In this document: piece by piece, positions 23,314 to 31,969 of the stretch
How positions within the stretch are numbered: the first letter of the stretch is position 1
Layout of the letters: each line of letters begins with the position of its first letter
From: Defluviitaleaceae bacterium
Lineage (GTDB): Bacteria > Bacillota > Clostridia > Lachnospirales > WQUN01
Assembly: GCA_009784025.1 (NCBI GenBank)
Contig: WQVK01000025.1
Coordinates: 1 to 37,608, forward strand
DNA: 37,608 nt
Direction: 5' to 3'
Notes under the pieces: model-generated
The model's input: the letters and a program-made list of their open reading frames with translations, nothing else
Told to the model about the DNA's origin: nothing
The model's database searches: none
Made by a program: the position numbers and the translations under genes

Positions 23314-24273
23314 TTAAAACATTAACATCAATATAACAGAAGCCACATTCAAGCACAGGCTTAGCAAGAAAATTATAGCCACTGCCCGCCCGGGTTTCAT
23401 GCCGCTTTTCATCAAGCGAAAATGGAGATGGGTTATATTTGTAGAATCTGCAACATGGGCGGGTTTTCGCGCCAGCAAGCGCCGCACAACCACCAGTACC
23501 CCATCAAAAATAGGTACGCCCATGGCCAGCATTGGTATGGCCAAGCTAACCACCGTGGCCTGCTTAAACGCCCCCTGCAAAGAAATTGCCGCCAGCATGT
23601 ACCCAAGCAAATAAGCCCCGCTGTCCCCCATATACACCTTGGCCGGGGGCAAATTAAACCGCAAGAACCCGCAAATTGCCGCCACCAAAATAAGAGACAA
23701 AAACGCAGATTCTGGTTGGTTCATATAAATTGCCACAATAAAAAACGTAGACCCCGCCACCAGCGCCAGCAGCCCGCTAAGCCCGTCCAACCCGTCCATA
23801 AAATTGAACACCGTAACAAGCCCCATTATCCAAAGCACTGTTAGCGCAAACTGCAACCCAACTGGCAAATATATATAATATCCCGTGAAAAAGTTGAAAA
23901 ACCCAGTAAAACGGACATTCCCCGCAAAGGCAACCGCCGCCGCCGCAAAATGCACCAGCAGCCTAGGCCAAACCGGGAACTCTCGCTCTTTAGTTTTAGA
24001 GTAATCATCCACCAGCCCAACAAGCACAATCATAGCCGCGCCACCAAAAATAAACAGCAGCGAAGTATCAAACCCTATAGCAAACATAAAAAAACCCACA
24101 GAAAACGCAACAAACATAACTAGCCCACCAGTTAGTGGTATGGGCAAATTGTGTTTCTTACGTTCCGTAGGTTTATCTGTAAAATCAAATCTATGTGCCA
24201 ACCTAGCAACAAAGGGCATAAGCGCTAGCGAAATAAAAAAAACAACAGCAAAAGCAAGTAAATACTGCACCAT
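23314..24273 (-). CDS. Undecaprenyl-phosphate sugar-1-phosphate transferase (WecA/TagO-like)
   Basis: A 319-residue polytopic membrane enzyme of the MraY/WecA family, with about ten hydrophobic segments. Conserved parts: DKPTERKKHNLPIPLTGG near the N terminus, FNFMDGLDGLSG (catalytic Asp region), YMGDSGAYLLGY and a late HLHFRLM. These fit WecA/TagO, which load GlcNAc-1-phosphate onto undecaprenyl phosphate to start a wall polymer. The ATG at 24273 follows GGGGAGG; the frame extends upstream to 24345 without support. It lies between murG and gdhA. A TagA-family gene in this window could act at the next step. Confidence 0.88.
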   Translation of the reverse strand: MVQYLLAFAVVFFISLALMPFVARLAHRFDFTDKPTERKKHNLPIPLTGGLVMFVAFSVGFFMFAIGFDTSLLFIFGGAAMIVLVGLVDDYSKTKEREFPVWPRLLVHFAAAAVAFAGNVRFTGFFNFFTGYYIYLPVGLQFALTVLWIMGLVTVFNFMDGLDGLSGLLALVAGSTFFIVAIYMNQPESAFLSLILVAAICGFLRFNLPPAKVYMGDSGAYLLGYMLAAISLQGAFKQATVVSLAIPMLAMGVPIFDGVLVVVRRLLARKPAHVADSTNITHLHFRLMKSGMKPGRAVAIIFLLSLCLNVASVILMLMF

Positions 24274-24403
24274 CAAAAAAACCTCCCCTAGCGGGCCCCT
24301 GTAGGGAGCGGCTCCGTAGGAATATTCGTGTATATTATCGTACATCTCGTGGCCGGATAATCCGTTGCCCTGGGTATTATACCCTATCCGTTCGGTGCAT
24401 ACG

Positions 24404-25465
24404 TTACAGTTCTGTTACAGCCAAAATTTCCCTTATTATTTGCTGGGTGCTGTCGGAATTTTTGTTCTCTAGCATTTTTTTGGCGAAACTGTCGCGGCTA
24501 TTATAAAGCATTTGCAGGTCGCTTTGCAATCGGGTTGCGGTCATTTCTTCTTCTGGTAGCAGCATGGAGAACCCCTGTTTTTTTGTGGAGTTTGCGTTCA
24601 AAATTTGGTCACCACGGCTTGCGCCTTTAGACAGCGGCACCAGCAGATGCGGCTTTTTAAGCGCCACAAGCTCAAAGACGGTGTTCGCTCCCGCGCGGGA
24701 AAGCACGATATCGGCTGCGGCAAAAACATCTGGCATTTCGTCGTTTAGGTATTCAAATTCTGCGTATCCGACGGCTTCTATGCCTGATAAATTACCCCTG
24801 CCGCATAAATGAATCACGTCAAATTGCTGCAAAAGCTGGGGCAGGGCCTCCCGCAGGCAGGCATTTATTGCCGCCGCACCCTGGCTGCCTCCAGTAACCA
24901 GCAGCACTGGTTTTTGGCCCATAAAACCCGCCAACCCAAGCCCGCGCGTTCTATTCCCCTCAAACAAACTCTGCCGGATTGGTGTGCCGGTAAAAACTCC
25001 CTTGCCCGCTGGCAAATGCTTTAAAGTTTCGGGGAAACTGCAGCATATTTTCGTGGCAAAAGGCGCAGATAGCCTATTTGCCAGCCCCGGCGTGATATCA
25101 GATTCATGCAGCAGGGCCTTCACCCGCAGCGTCCGCCCCGCCGCCACCACCGGCACAGTAACAAACCCGCCCTTAGAGAAAATCACATCCGGCCTCACCT
25201 TGCGGATAACCGAAGCCGCATCTGCAAAACCCTTCATCACCCGGAAAATATCCGTCACATTCTTTAAATTAGCATACCGCCGCAGCTTGCCAGAGGCTAT
25301 CCCAAAATAGGGTAACCCGGCGGCTTCTGCCAGCCCACGCTCTATCCCATCATGGCTACCTACGTAAAAAACCTCGAAGCCATTAGCCCTAAGCCCAGGC
25401 AGCAGCGCCAAATTTGGGATAACATGCCCGGCAGTGCCGCCGCCGGTAAGTAATATTTTTTTCAT
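24404..25465 (-). CDS. murG: UDP-GlcNAc:lipid I GlcNAc transferase MurG
   Basis: A 353-residue GT28 enzyme that turns lipid I into lipid II at the inner face of the membrane. The N-terminal LLTGGGTAGHVIPNLAL motif, the middle LVTGGSQGAAAIN, and LSRAGANTVFELVALKKPHLLVPL with the downstream Q-containing loop are typical. AAGGAG precedes the ATG. It leads a possible murG-wecA-gdhA series, with 130 bp before the wecA-like gene. Upstream is a family E double palindrome. Confidence 0.94.
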   Translation of the reverse strand: MKKILLTGGGTAGHVIPNLALLPGLRANGFEVFYVGSHDGIERGLAEAAGLPYFGIASGKLRRYANLKNVTDIFRVMKGFADAASVIRKVRPDVIFSKGGFVTVPVVAAGRTLRVKALLHESDITPGLANRLSAPFATKICCSFPETLKHLPAGKGVFTGTPIRQSLFEGNRTRGLGLAGFMGQKPVLLVTGGSQGAAAINACLREALPQLLQQFDVIHLCGRGNLSGIEAVGYAEFEYLNDEMPDVFAAADIVLSRAGANTVFELVALKKPHLLVPLSKGASRGDQILNANSTKKQGFSMLLPEEEMTATRLQSDLQMLYNSRDSFAKKMLENKNSDSTQQIIREILAVTEL

Positions 25466-25499
25466 GGAATATTCTCCTTACACAAGATAATTTTTGCAA

Positions 25500-25556
25500 T
25501 TATGGTACCATACGGTACCATTTTTTCATGATTATGGTATCGTATGGTACCATTTT
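25500..25556. repeat. Family E double palindrome, locus 3 (between murG and the M1-like gene)
   Basis: GGTACCATACGGTACC at 25504-25519 and GGTATCGTATGGTACC at 25536-25551, again exactly 32 bases apart. It lies between two divergent genes and could affect both. The rest of 25466-25778 holds AT-rich sequence and a TATAAT at 25729-25734 without a convincing -35 box. Confidence 0.9.
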
Positions 25557-25778
25557 TATCGTGTTTTGAGCTTTAGAAAATTACAAAACCCGCCAATAAT
25601 CACGTTTTTATAATTTTTTCTTTTGCTTTTTTACAACAATTTATTTGTGCCGCTATAGAGAGTGGATTTTGGGCGGCAAAATCTAACTTCCAACCTCTGC
25701 CCTTATTCCCTTTTCCCTATCTTACTGCTATAATATAACAGACTTATTCTAAGAAATACAGAAAGGTACATTGTACCC

Positions 25779-27326
25779 ATGTTAAAATATTTGCCAGTGC
25801 TGATTTTACTTGCTTTTGTGGCCTGTGGTAACGGAGGCTCGGTTGAGGATTCTCCCATGGATGAATATGCGGCCGAAGCCCCTTACAATGCCGCCCAGGA
25901 AACAGGTGGCGCAGCCGTGGATGAAGCCCCTGTGGCGGCTGTAGAACTCATGGACCTGCCGCCTCACAATGATTATATTATCACCCTAGAAATTGACACC
26001 GAAACACGCACAGTGCAAGGCATCTCCAGAATAAATTTTACCAACCGCGCCGGAATTCCCCTGGAGGATATTGTCCTGCGTGTGTTTTTTAATGCCTTCA
26101 CAGAAGAGCATTATCCCCGGCCCTACTTTAGCGACCAAGAATGGCGGCTGTCCCGCCGGGATTGGGAGCGGGGTTTCGGGTATATGGATGTGCATTATGC
26201 GTCTATAAACAACGAATCACTGGATTTTGTGCTGGATGGCACGGTGTTAACCCTGTTACCCAGCGAACCTATTGCCCCGGGGCAAACAGTGCAGCTGCTT
26301 TTGCAGTACAATGCCTATGTACCTAATCTGGCGCATCGTACCGGAGGCAACGCCCACAGCATGTGGTTTGGCATGTTTGTGCCTGTGCTGGCGGTGCATG
26401 GGCAAGATGGCTGGCATACAGATGCCTACTATCCAGCGGGCGAGCCTTTTTTCCTGGAAACTGCCAACTATCAGGTGACGGTGGTAACGCCGTTACGTTA
26501 TATCGTGGCGGGCACAGGCCTTGCCACAGAGGAAGTTATCGAAGACACAGATACCAGAATAACGCATTTTATCGCCCATATGGTGCGGGATTTCGCCTTT
26601 GCAATCTCGCCGTATTTCATCCGTGAAACCATTTATACAGACAGCGGCGTTAGTATTTTGCTGTACTATTATTCAGACAACCTGCGGGTGGAGCATATCC
26701 TAGATGTGGCGCGCCGCAGTATGGAATTCTTTGAGGAAAATGTGGGCAATTATCCCTATGGCCGTGTTAGCATTATCGAGGTAGATTTAATTGGGGATAT
26801 GGCTGCTTTTTCCCAGGCGGTTTTCGTGGATACCCGGCATTTTGCCCAAGGTCATTTATGGTGGATGGCCCATGGCTTAGGGGACCAATGGTTTGCCAGC
26901 GTGGTTGGCACAAACCGGGTGGCCGAGCCATGGCTAGACGAGGGGCTTACCAGGTTTGTACAGGCAGGCATTTTCTACGATTCTGTGGAAAGCCTACGGG
27001 GCCGTATGGAGCGCGAATGGGAATCCATATACCAGCGCCGCGACCTCTACCTTAATGTTGGCCTGGGCGCGTATACAAACCGCACCCATTACGCCTACGC
27101 CCAAGGCCGCAAGGCCATGTTAATGGTGTACAGCCTCTACCGCCAAATGGGCGAAGAGGCCTTCTGGGCGCTGGTTAACAGATATTACCATGAGTTTTCC
27201 TTCGGCATTGCCACTGTCCAGGATTTTATACGAATAGCAGAAGAAACCCACGGCGAAAGCTTGCAAACATTTTTCCAGCAATGGATATATCACGGCACAG
27301 TGCCAGACCTGCCGGAGGCGCGCTAA
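25779..27326 (+). CDS. M1-peptidase-like lipoprotein lacking catalytic residues
   Basis: A 515-residue exported protein: a short signal peptide with lipobox FVAC (C16), an acidic Ala-rich linker, then an M1 aminopeptidase-like beta domain and a catalytic-type domain. The zinc helix that should read HExxH reads HGLGD (365-369): the catalytic Glu is Gly and the second zinc His is Asp. The third ligand, E388 in WLDEGL, keeps the exact x18 spacing. The GAMEN motif is not visible. It is likely inactive as a protease and may bind peptides or wall material. AAAGG lies 13 bases from the ATG with a GGTAC/GTACC hairpin between. The TagA gene follows after one base. Confidence 0.85.
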   Translation: MLKYLPVLILLAFVACGNGGSVEDSPMDEYAAEAPYNAAQETGGAAVDEAPVAAVELMDLPPHNDYIITLEIDTETRTVQGISRINFTNRAGIPLEDIVLRVFFNAFTEEHYPRPYFSDQEWRLSRRDWERGFGYMDVHYASINNESLDFVLDGTVLTLLPSEPIAPGQTVQLLLQYNAYVPNLAHRTGGNAHSMWFGMFVPVLAVHGQDGWHTDAYYPAGEPFFLETANYQVTVVTPLRYIVAGTGLATEEVIEDTDTRITHFIAHMVRDFAFAISPYFIRETIYTDSGVSILLYYYSDNLRVEHILDVARRSMEFFEENVGNYPYGRVSIIEVDLIGDMAAFSQAVFVDTRHFAQGHLWWMAHGLGDQWFASVVGTNRVAEPWLDEGLTRFVQAGIFYDSVESLRGRMEREWESIYQRRDLYLNVGLGAYTNRTHYAYAQGRKAMLMVYSLYRQMGEEAFWALVNRYYHEFSFGIATVQDFIRIAEETHGESLQTFFQQWIYHGTVPDLPEAR

Positions 27327-27327
27327 A

Positions 27328-28047
27328 ATGGCTAATATCCTAGGCATACCCTTTAACCCCCTAACCGTAGAGCAAACCCTAACCCAGCTAGAACAATGGC
27401 TAGAAACCAACCAAAACCACATAATAGTAACCCCCAATCCAGAAGGGGTAATGCAGGCCAGGCGTAACAAAAACTTTGCCCAGGCTCTACTTAAAGCAGA
27501 CCTGCGTCTGGCAGATGGCATAGGCATACTACTGGCGGCCAGGCTAAAATGCTTGCCCTTGCCAGAACGCGTTCGCGGCGTAGATACAATTTACGCCCTT
27601 TTCCAGCGGCTAAGCGACAAAAACAAAAATTACACGGCTTATTTCCTGGGTGGCAAGCCTGGCGTGCCAGAACTAGCCAAAGCCAACATGGAAGCACGCT
27701 TCCCCGGCTTGCGCGTGATAGGCACATATCACGGCCATTTCCAACTAAACTCCCCCGAAGAAGCGGAAATCATAACCGAAATAAACGCCCTATCCCCAGA
27801 CATTCTGCTAGTATGCATGGGTATGCCCCGGGCAGAAATATGGGCCACAACCCACCACATAGACGCCCGCCTAACCCTATCTCTAGGCGGTACAATAGAC
27901 ATAATGAGCGGCCAAGCAGAACTAGCCCCAGCCTTCCTAAGGAAAATAGGCCTAGAATGGCTACATCGCCTATATAAAACCCCCAGCCGCTTCATGCGAA
28001 TGCTGGATATCCCGCGGTTTATGTGGGCTGTGTTGTTTGAAAGATAA
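27328..28047 (+). CDS. WecG/TagA/CpsF-family glycosyltransferase
   Basis: A 239-residue GT26 enzyme. In wall teichoic acid synthesis TagA adds ManNAc to undecaprenyl-PP-GlcNAc; related enzymes act on other polymers. Family landmarks: ITPNPEG-like VTPNPEGVMQA, ADGIGI (catalytic Asp), YFLGGKPGV, GYHG-like GTYHGHF, and CMGMPRAEIW. The start codon follows the stop of the M1-like gene by one base, so the two are translationally coupled. With the WecA/TagO-like gene at 23.3 kb and the CsaB fusion at 29.4 kb it supports a secondary wall polymer pathway. Confidence 0.93.
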   Translation: MANILGIPFNPLTVEQTLTQLEQWLETNQNHIIVTPNPEGVMQARRNKNFAQALLKADLRLADGIGILLAARLKCLPLPERVRGVDTIYALFQRLSDKNKNYTAYFLGGKPGVPELAKANMEARFPGLRVIGTYHGHFQLNSPEEAEIITEINALSPDILLVCMGMPRAEIWATTHHIDARLTLSLGGTIDIMSGQAELAPAFLRKIGLEWLHRLYKTPSRFMRMLDIPRFMWAVLFER

Positions 28048-28121
28048 AACCGTCAGAGGCTTTGCCTCCAACACCTCCAAAAACTTTTTTGAAAAAAGTT
28101 TTATCAAAAAAGTTGAACTTT
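28048..28121 (+). repeat. Family D repeat downstream of the TagA-family gene
   Basis: AACCGTCAGAGGCTTTGCCTCC immediately after the stop codon, followed by an AAACTTTTTT / AAAAAAGTTT hairpin and T-rich sequence. It probably ends transcription of the M1-like/tagA pair. Confidence 0.75.
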
Positions 28122-28203
28122 TGTGAGATGGGCGTGGGGAATTGCGAGTTGTATAATTTAACCACCCTTTTCAACTTATTAAAGCAAAGCCTCTCCACCA
28201 AAT

Positions 28204-28274
28204 TTTAAAGTTTTTTGCTTCTTTTTTTTAAAAAAGAAGTGGGGGTGTGGGGGCAAAGCCCCTGCGGTTCTAAC
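28204..28274 (-). repeat. Family D repeat, inverted copy upstream of the YitT gene
   Basis: The inverse layout: CTTCTTTTTTTT / AAAAAAGAAG hairpin then GGGGGTGTGGGGGCAAAGCC. With the copy at 28048 it forms a large inverted pair enclosing about 80 bp that holds no gene. Confidence 0.7.
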
Positions 28275-28291
28275 CATAAAGGAGATTTCAC

Positions 28292-29158
28292 ATGAAAAAA
28301 AGCGTATTCATTGATTATCTTTTTATTACACTTGGCTGCTGTATGCTTTCCTTTGCGGTTATTTTGTTTTTTTCGCCGCAGAATTTGGTTACTGGGGGGA
28401 TTTCTGGACTGGGGATTATTATTATGGATTATACCGAGGCGGCTGGGTTTCGTTTTCCTATTCCTATTTGGCTTACCAACTTGGTGCTTAATATCCCGCT
28501 GTTTGTGATTGGTTATAGGATTATGGACAGGACTTATTTTGTGCGTTCTTTGTATGGCTATGGGGTTATGACTGTGGCCTTTTATGTATGGGATTTTGTG
28601 CGGCCTATGCCTGGGGATATGATGCTTTCTGCGCTGTATGGCGGGGTCATTGCTGGGATTGGTATTGCGTTGGTGTTTAGGGCTAAGGCCACTACCGGGG
28701 GCAGCACGCTTATTGCGGCTATTTTGCAGCGCTGGGCGTTTAAGCATCATTCTGCTGCTAAGATTTTGTTTGTTGTGGATTCGTGTATTATTTTAACCGG
28801 GCTTTTGGTGTTTGGGCCCATTGCCGCCATGTACGCGGTTATTGCTGTTTTTGTTTCGTCTAAAGTGGCGGATACGGTGCTGGAAGGGCTTTCCTTCGCC
28901 AAGGCTGCGTTTATTATTTCTAAGGAAAATGACATTATTGCAGATAAAATTTTGACAGAAATGAACCGGGGCGCAACAGAAATCACCAGCCGTGGCATGT
29001 TCACCAAGAATAACCAGCCCATGCTAATGTGTGTGGTTTCTGCTAAGGAACTGGTAGAGCTGAAGCAGCTTGTGCATTCCCTAGACGAACGAGCCTTCGT
29101 GATAGTGGCAGATGTACGCGAGGTGCTAGGGGAAGGATTCACAGAAGCGAAAATATAA
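28292..29158 (+). CDS. YitT family membrane protein (DUF161 + DUF2179)
   Basis: A 288-residue protein with about five to six N-terminal membrane segments. It has the typical FSPQNLVTGGISGLG motif near residue 30 and ATTGGSTLIAAILQRW near 135. A cytosolic C-terminal domain follows (about 210-288, DUF2179 type: RGATEITSRGMFT..., VVSAKELVELKQLV). The family is common in Firmicutes; its transport substrate is not established. AAAGGAGA precedes the ATG. It stands alone between the TagA gene and the GT4-CsaB fusion. Confidence 0.92.
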   Translation: MKKSVFIDYLFITLGCCMLSFAVILFFSPQNLVTGGISGLGIIIMDYTEAAGFRFPIPIWLTNLVLNIPLFVIGYRIMDRTYFVRSLYGYGVMTVAFYVWDFVRPMPGDMMLSALYGGVIAGIGIALVFRAKATTGGSTLIAAILQRWAFKHHSAAKILFVVDSCIILTGLLVFGPIAAMYAVIAVFVSSKVADTVLEGLSFAKAAFIISKENDIIADKILTEMNRGATEITSRGMFTKNNQPMLMCVVSAKELVELKQLVHSLDERAFVIVADVREVLGEGFTEAKI

Positions 29159-29178
29159 ATTAGGTGCAAAAAACTATT

Positions 29179-29388
29179 AACTATTTGCATGTACCCGCAA
29201 CGAAGTGATGAAGCAGAGCAGGGCTTCGCCCAGCGGAAGCGGCGGGGTTTGGGGCAGCGCCCCATTTACCCTATTCGAACAAACCATAAACTATTTGCAT
29301 GCACCGCATGCACCCGTAACGAAGTGAGGAAGCAGAGCTGGGCTTCGCCCAGCGGAAGCGGCGGGGTTTGGGGCAGCGCCCCATTTAG
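29179..29388 (+). repeat. Family F tandem GC-rich direct repeat (two units)
   Basis: Units 29179-29270 and 29289-29388 are nearly identical: AACTATTTGCATG, then AACGAAGTGA.GAAGCAGAGC, GGGCTTCGCCCAGCGGAAGC, and GGGGTTTGGGGCAGCGCCCC. Each unit contains GC-rich hairpins. The second unit ends just before the ribosome site of the GT4-CsaB gene. Diverged relatives are at 5748-5802 (inverted) and at 34893-34925 before deoB. Confidence 0.85.
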
Positions 29389-29400
29389 ATGGAGGCAATT

Positions 29401-31686
29401 ATGCACAAGGTACTTATGACCCTAATGGGCCTAGAAATTGGCGGCGCAGAAACCCATGTGCTAGAGCTAAGCAAGACTCTAAAGCAGATGGGTGTGGATG
29501 TTCATGTGGTAAGTAACGGTGGTGTATACGAAAAAGAGCTTGAGGCCTGCGGAATAAAGCATTATCAAGTACCGCTGCATAATAAGCAGCTTATTAACGT
29601 ATTCTCTAGCTATCGCGCGCTGAAAAAAATTATTCTGGAAAATGATATAAAGCTGGTACATGCCCATGCTCGTATCCCGGCCTTCATTTGCGGGATGTTG
29701 CAAAAGCGCCTAAAATTTAAGCTTGTTACCTCTGCGCATTATACTTTTTCTGTGGCTTTCCCCTTCAATAAGCTAAGCAACTGGGGTGACCGCGTGCTGT
29801 CTGTATCCCAGGATATAAAAGATTATCTGCTAAAGAACTACAAAGTGGACGAAAAAAACATATCCATAACCGTAAACGGTATAGATACTATCAAATTTTC
29901 GCCATCTTTGGGTGGGCAATCCCATGTGAATGCCTTACCGCTGGATGAAAACATGGGCGCAAATTTTTCAGTTGGTGCCAATTTGGCACCAACTGAAATG
30001 GGTGCCACGCAAGAGCTTCTGGCCGAGTTAAAGCTTGACCCCAGTACCTGTAAAATAGTAAGCGTAAGCCGTCTAGATACCGAAAACAGCCTGCCTGTGT
30101 ATATCCTGATAGAAATTGCCAAAAATCTGCCCAGCGATATAGATATAATAATAGTGGGCGGCGGCGAAGAATCCAATACTATCGAAAAGAAGGTAAACGA
30201 GGCCAATGCCGCTGCGGGGCGCAAGTTTATTCATATGGTTGGCAGGCGCACGGATATTGTAAAGTTTATGCAATTTGCGGATATTTTTGTGGGGGTAAGC
30301 CGTGCGGCCATGGAGGCCATGAGCGCAGAAACTCCGGTGATTTTGGCGGGGCATCAGGGATATTTGGGTATTTTTGAAGAAAGCCTGCTGCCCGTAGCGC
30401 AAGAAAATAATTTCACCTGCCGCGGCCATGAGATCACAACCAAGGATATGCTCCAGCGCGACCTCTCCCAGCTTCTTAGCTTACCAAAAGCAGAACTGGC
30501 CGCCCTAGGCAAGTACAACCGCCAAATTATAATCAACCACTACTCACTAGAGCGCATGGCCAAAGACGCCCTATCCGTGTACGACGATGTGCTGGCAGAT
30601 GCAAAAAACATCGTGATATCTGGTTATTACGGCAACAATAACAGCGGCGACGATAATCTATTGGATTCCATAATACAAAACCTGCGCGCATTGCGCCCGG
30701 GGTTGAAAATCACCGTGCTATCGCTAAAGCCAAAAGAAACCCGGGCAGAATTTGGGGTGGATGCGGTTTACCGCTTTAACCTGCCGGCGGTGTTTTTCGC
30801 GTTGCGCAAAGCAGATTTACTGGTGTCTGGCGGCGGCAACTTAATCCAGGACGAAACCAGCACCCGCTCGCTAATTTACTACCTTTGGGTGATAAACACC
30901 GCCCATTTTTTGGGTGTGAAAAACATGATTTACGCCAACGGTATAGGCCCGGTTAACCGCCGCAGCAACTATGGCCGGGTGCGCCGCAGCCTAAACAAAG
31001 TTGACCTAATCACTCTCCGGGAAAGCGGCTCGCTAGAAGTGCTGAAAGAAATTGGTGTAACCCGCCCCAAAACCGTGGTAACGGCAGATGCTGTTTTCGC
31101 GCTGCCGCCAGTGGCCGCCGGTGCAGATATACTGAAAAACTTTGGCATACACGGCAAATTCTTTTGTGTGGCGTTACGCCCTTGGGCACAAAACCCGCCA
31201 GAGCTTGAAGCCAAAATAGCAAAAACCTGCGATTATCTAATAGAAAAACACGGCTACCAGGCTGTGTTCGTACCCATGCAGCCAGAAAAAGACAGCAAAA
31301 TAGCCCGCCAGGTAATCTCGCTAATGAAAAACGACGCTATCCTGCTAACTCCTGCCCCCAACGACTACAATCTGGGCCGCAGCGTACTTGGGCTGGCCTC
31401 TTTCGCAATATGTATGCGCCTGCATGGCTTAATCCACGCTATGGAGAAAGGCGTGCCAGCCATTGGACTGGTGTACAGCTCTAAAATTCGCGAATTTATG
31501 GAAAGCATGGACCAGCCATGGCATATGCCAGTAGAAGAAATTGACGCAGATAGGCTGATGGCATTTTCCGATGAAATCCACGAGAACATGGATAAAGTGT
31601 CTGCCCAGATATTTGAGGCCAGCAACAAGCTAAAGGCGCTGGCGGGCAGGAATGCAGAGCTTTGCGTGGAGTTATTGGAGGGGTAA
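29401..31686 (+). CDS. Fusion of GT4 glycosyltransferase and CsaB-type polysaccharide pyruvyl transferase
   Basis: A 761-residue two-domain protein. Residues about 1-398 are a GT-B glycosyltransferase (LEIGGAETHVLELS at the start; VSRAAMEAMSAETPVI near the end). Residues about 402-761 match CsaB: SGYYGNNNSGDD, LVSGGGNLIQDETSTRS, YANGIGPV, ITLRE and the late RLHGLIHAMEKGVP. CsaB adds pyruvate ketals to wall polymers, which then anchor SLH-domain S-layer proteins. The GT half contains an insertion near residues 167-200 with the coding palindrome shared with dnaE. The ATG at 29401 follows GGAGG; an ATG at 29389 precedes that site. Confidence 0.92.
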   Translation: MHKVLMTLMGLEIGGAETHVLELSKTLKQMGVDVHVVSNGGVYEKELEACGIKHYQVPLHNKQLINVFSSYRALKKIILENDIKLVHAHARIPAFICGMLQKRLKFKLVTSAHYTFSVAFPFNKLSNWGDRVLSVSQDIKDYLLKNYKVDEKNISITVNGIDTIKFSPSLGGQSHVNALPLDENMGANFSVGANLAPTEMGATQELLAELKLDPSTCKIVSVSRLDTENSLPVYILIEIAKNLPSDIDIIIVGGGEESNTIEKKVNEANAAAGRKFIHMVGRRTDIVKFMQFADIFVGVSRAAMEAMSAETPVILAGHQGYLGIFEESLLPVAQENNFTCRGHEITTKDMLQRDLSQLLSLPKAELAALGKYNRQIIINHYSLERMAKDALSVYDDVLADAKNIVISGYYGNNNSGDDNLLDSIIQNLRALRPGLKITVLSLKPKETRAEFGVDAVYRFNLPAVFFALRKADLLVSGGGNLIQDETSTRSLIYYLWVINTAHFLGVKNMIYANGIGPVNRRSNYGRVRRSLNKVDLITLRESGSLEVLKEIGVTRPKTVVTADAVFALPPVAAGADILKNFGIHGKFFCVALRPWAQNPPELEAKIAKTCDYLIEKHGYQAVFVPMQPEKDSKIARQVISLMKNDAILLTPAPNDYNLGRSVLGLASFAICMRLHGLIHAMEKGVPAIGLVYSSKIREFMESMDQPWHMPVEEIDADRLMAFSDEIHENMDKVSAQIFEASNKLKALAGRNAELCVELLEG
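29902..29998 (+). repeat. Coding palindromic element inside the GT4-CsaB gene
   Basis: A CCATCTTT...GGTGG start, then the 29-bp inverted repeat at 29968-29996 (arm TCAGTTGGTGCCAA). It is translated as PSLGG...SVGANLAPTE, in the same frame as the dnaE copy at 15190-15268. Confidence 0.8.
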
Positions 31687-31696
31687 AGTTACAGCA

Positions 31697-31810
31697 ATAG
31701 CGAAATAAATGAGAAACGGTTCCACCCAAGCGACACCTGAAGCGCCGAAATAAGACGTTTCAGGTGTTTTTGTCGCGACAGACGAGACTGATTTTGAATT
31801 ATCTCACTAG
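31697..31810 (+). repeat. Family A palindromic repeat, copy 2
   Basis: Ends ATAGCGAAATAA and TTATCTCACTA, the same nested-stem plan as the other copies. Its right end shares the CTAG junction with the family B copy that starts at 31808. Confidence 0.85.
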
Positions 31811-31909
31811 ACTTCTTCCGAAATTCCCGTAGGGGATTTTGGAAAAGTTACATTTTCAATCTTTTGATTCTTCTGAAATTGCGTTTTTTGCAATTTCAGA
31901 AGAACGCTA
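31808..31909 (+). repeat. Family B MITE-like repeat, copy 2
   Basis: Ends TAGACTTCTT and AAGAACGCTA; internal hairpin TTCTGAAATTGC / GCAATTTCAGAA. It directly abuts family A copy 2. A short family D remnant (GGCAAAGCCTCTTACGG) follows at 31931-31957. Confidence 0.8.
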
Positions 31910-31969
31910 CTATAAAAATTTTGGATTTGGAGATGTGACCGGCAAAGCCTCTTACGGTTATAATTTTTC

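Noticed and set aside
24370-24385. TATAAT on the minus strand between murG and the WecA-like gene as a promoter
   Set aside because: No acceptable -35 box lies 16-18 bases upstream, and it is part of a GGGTATTATACCC palindrome.
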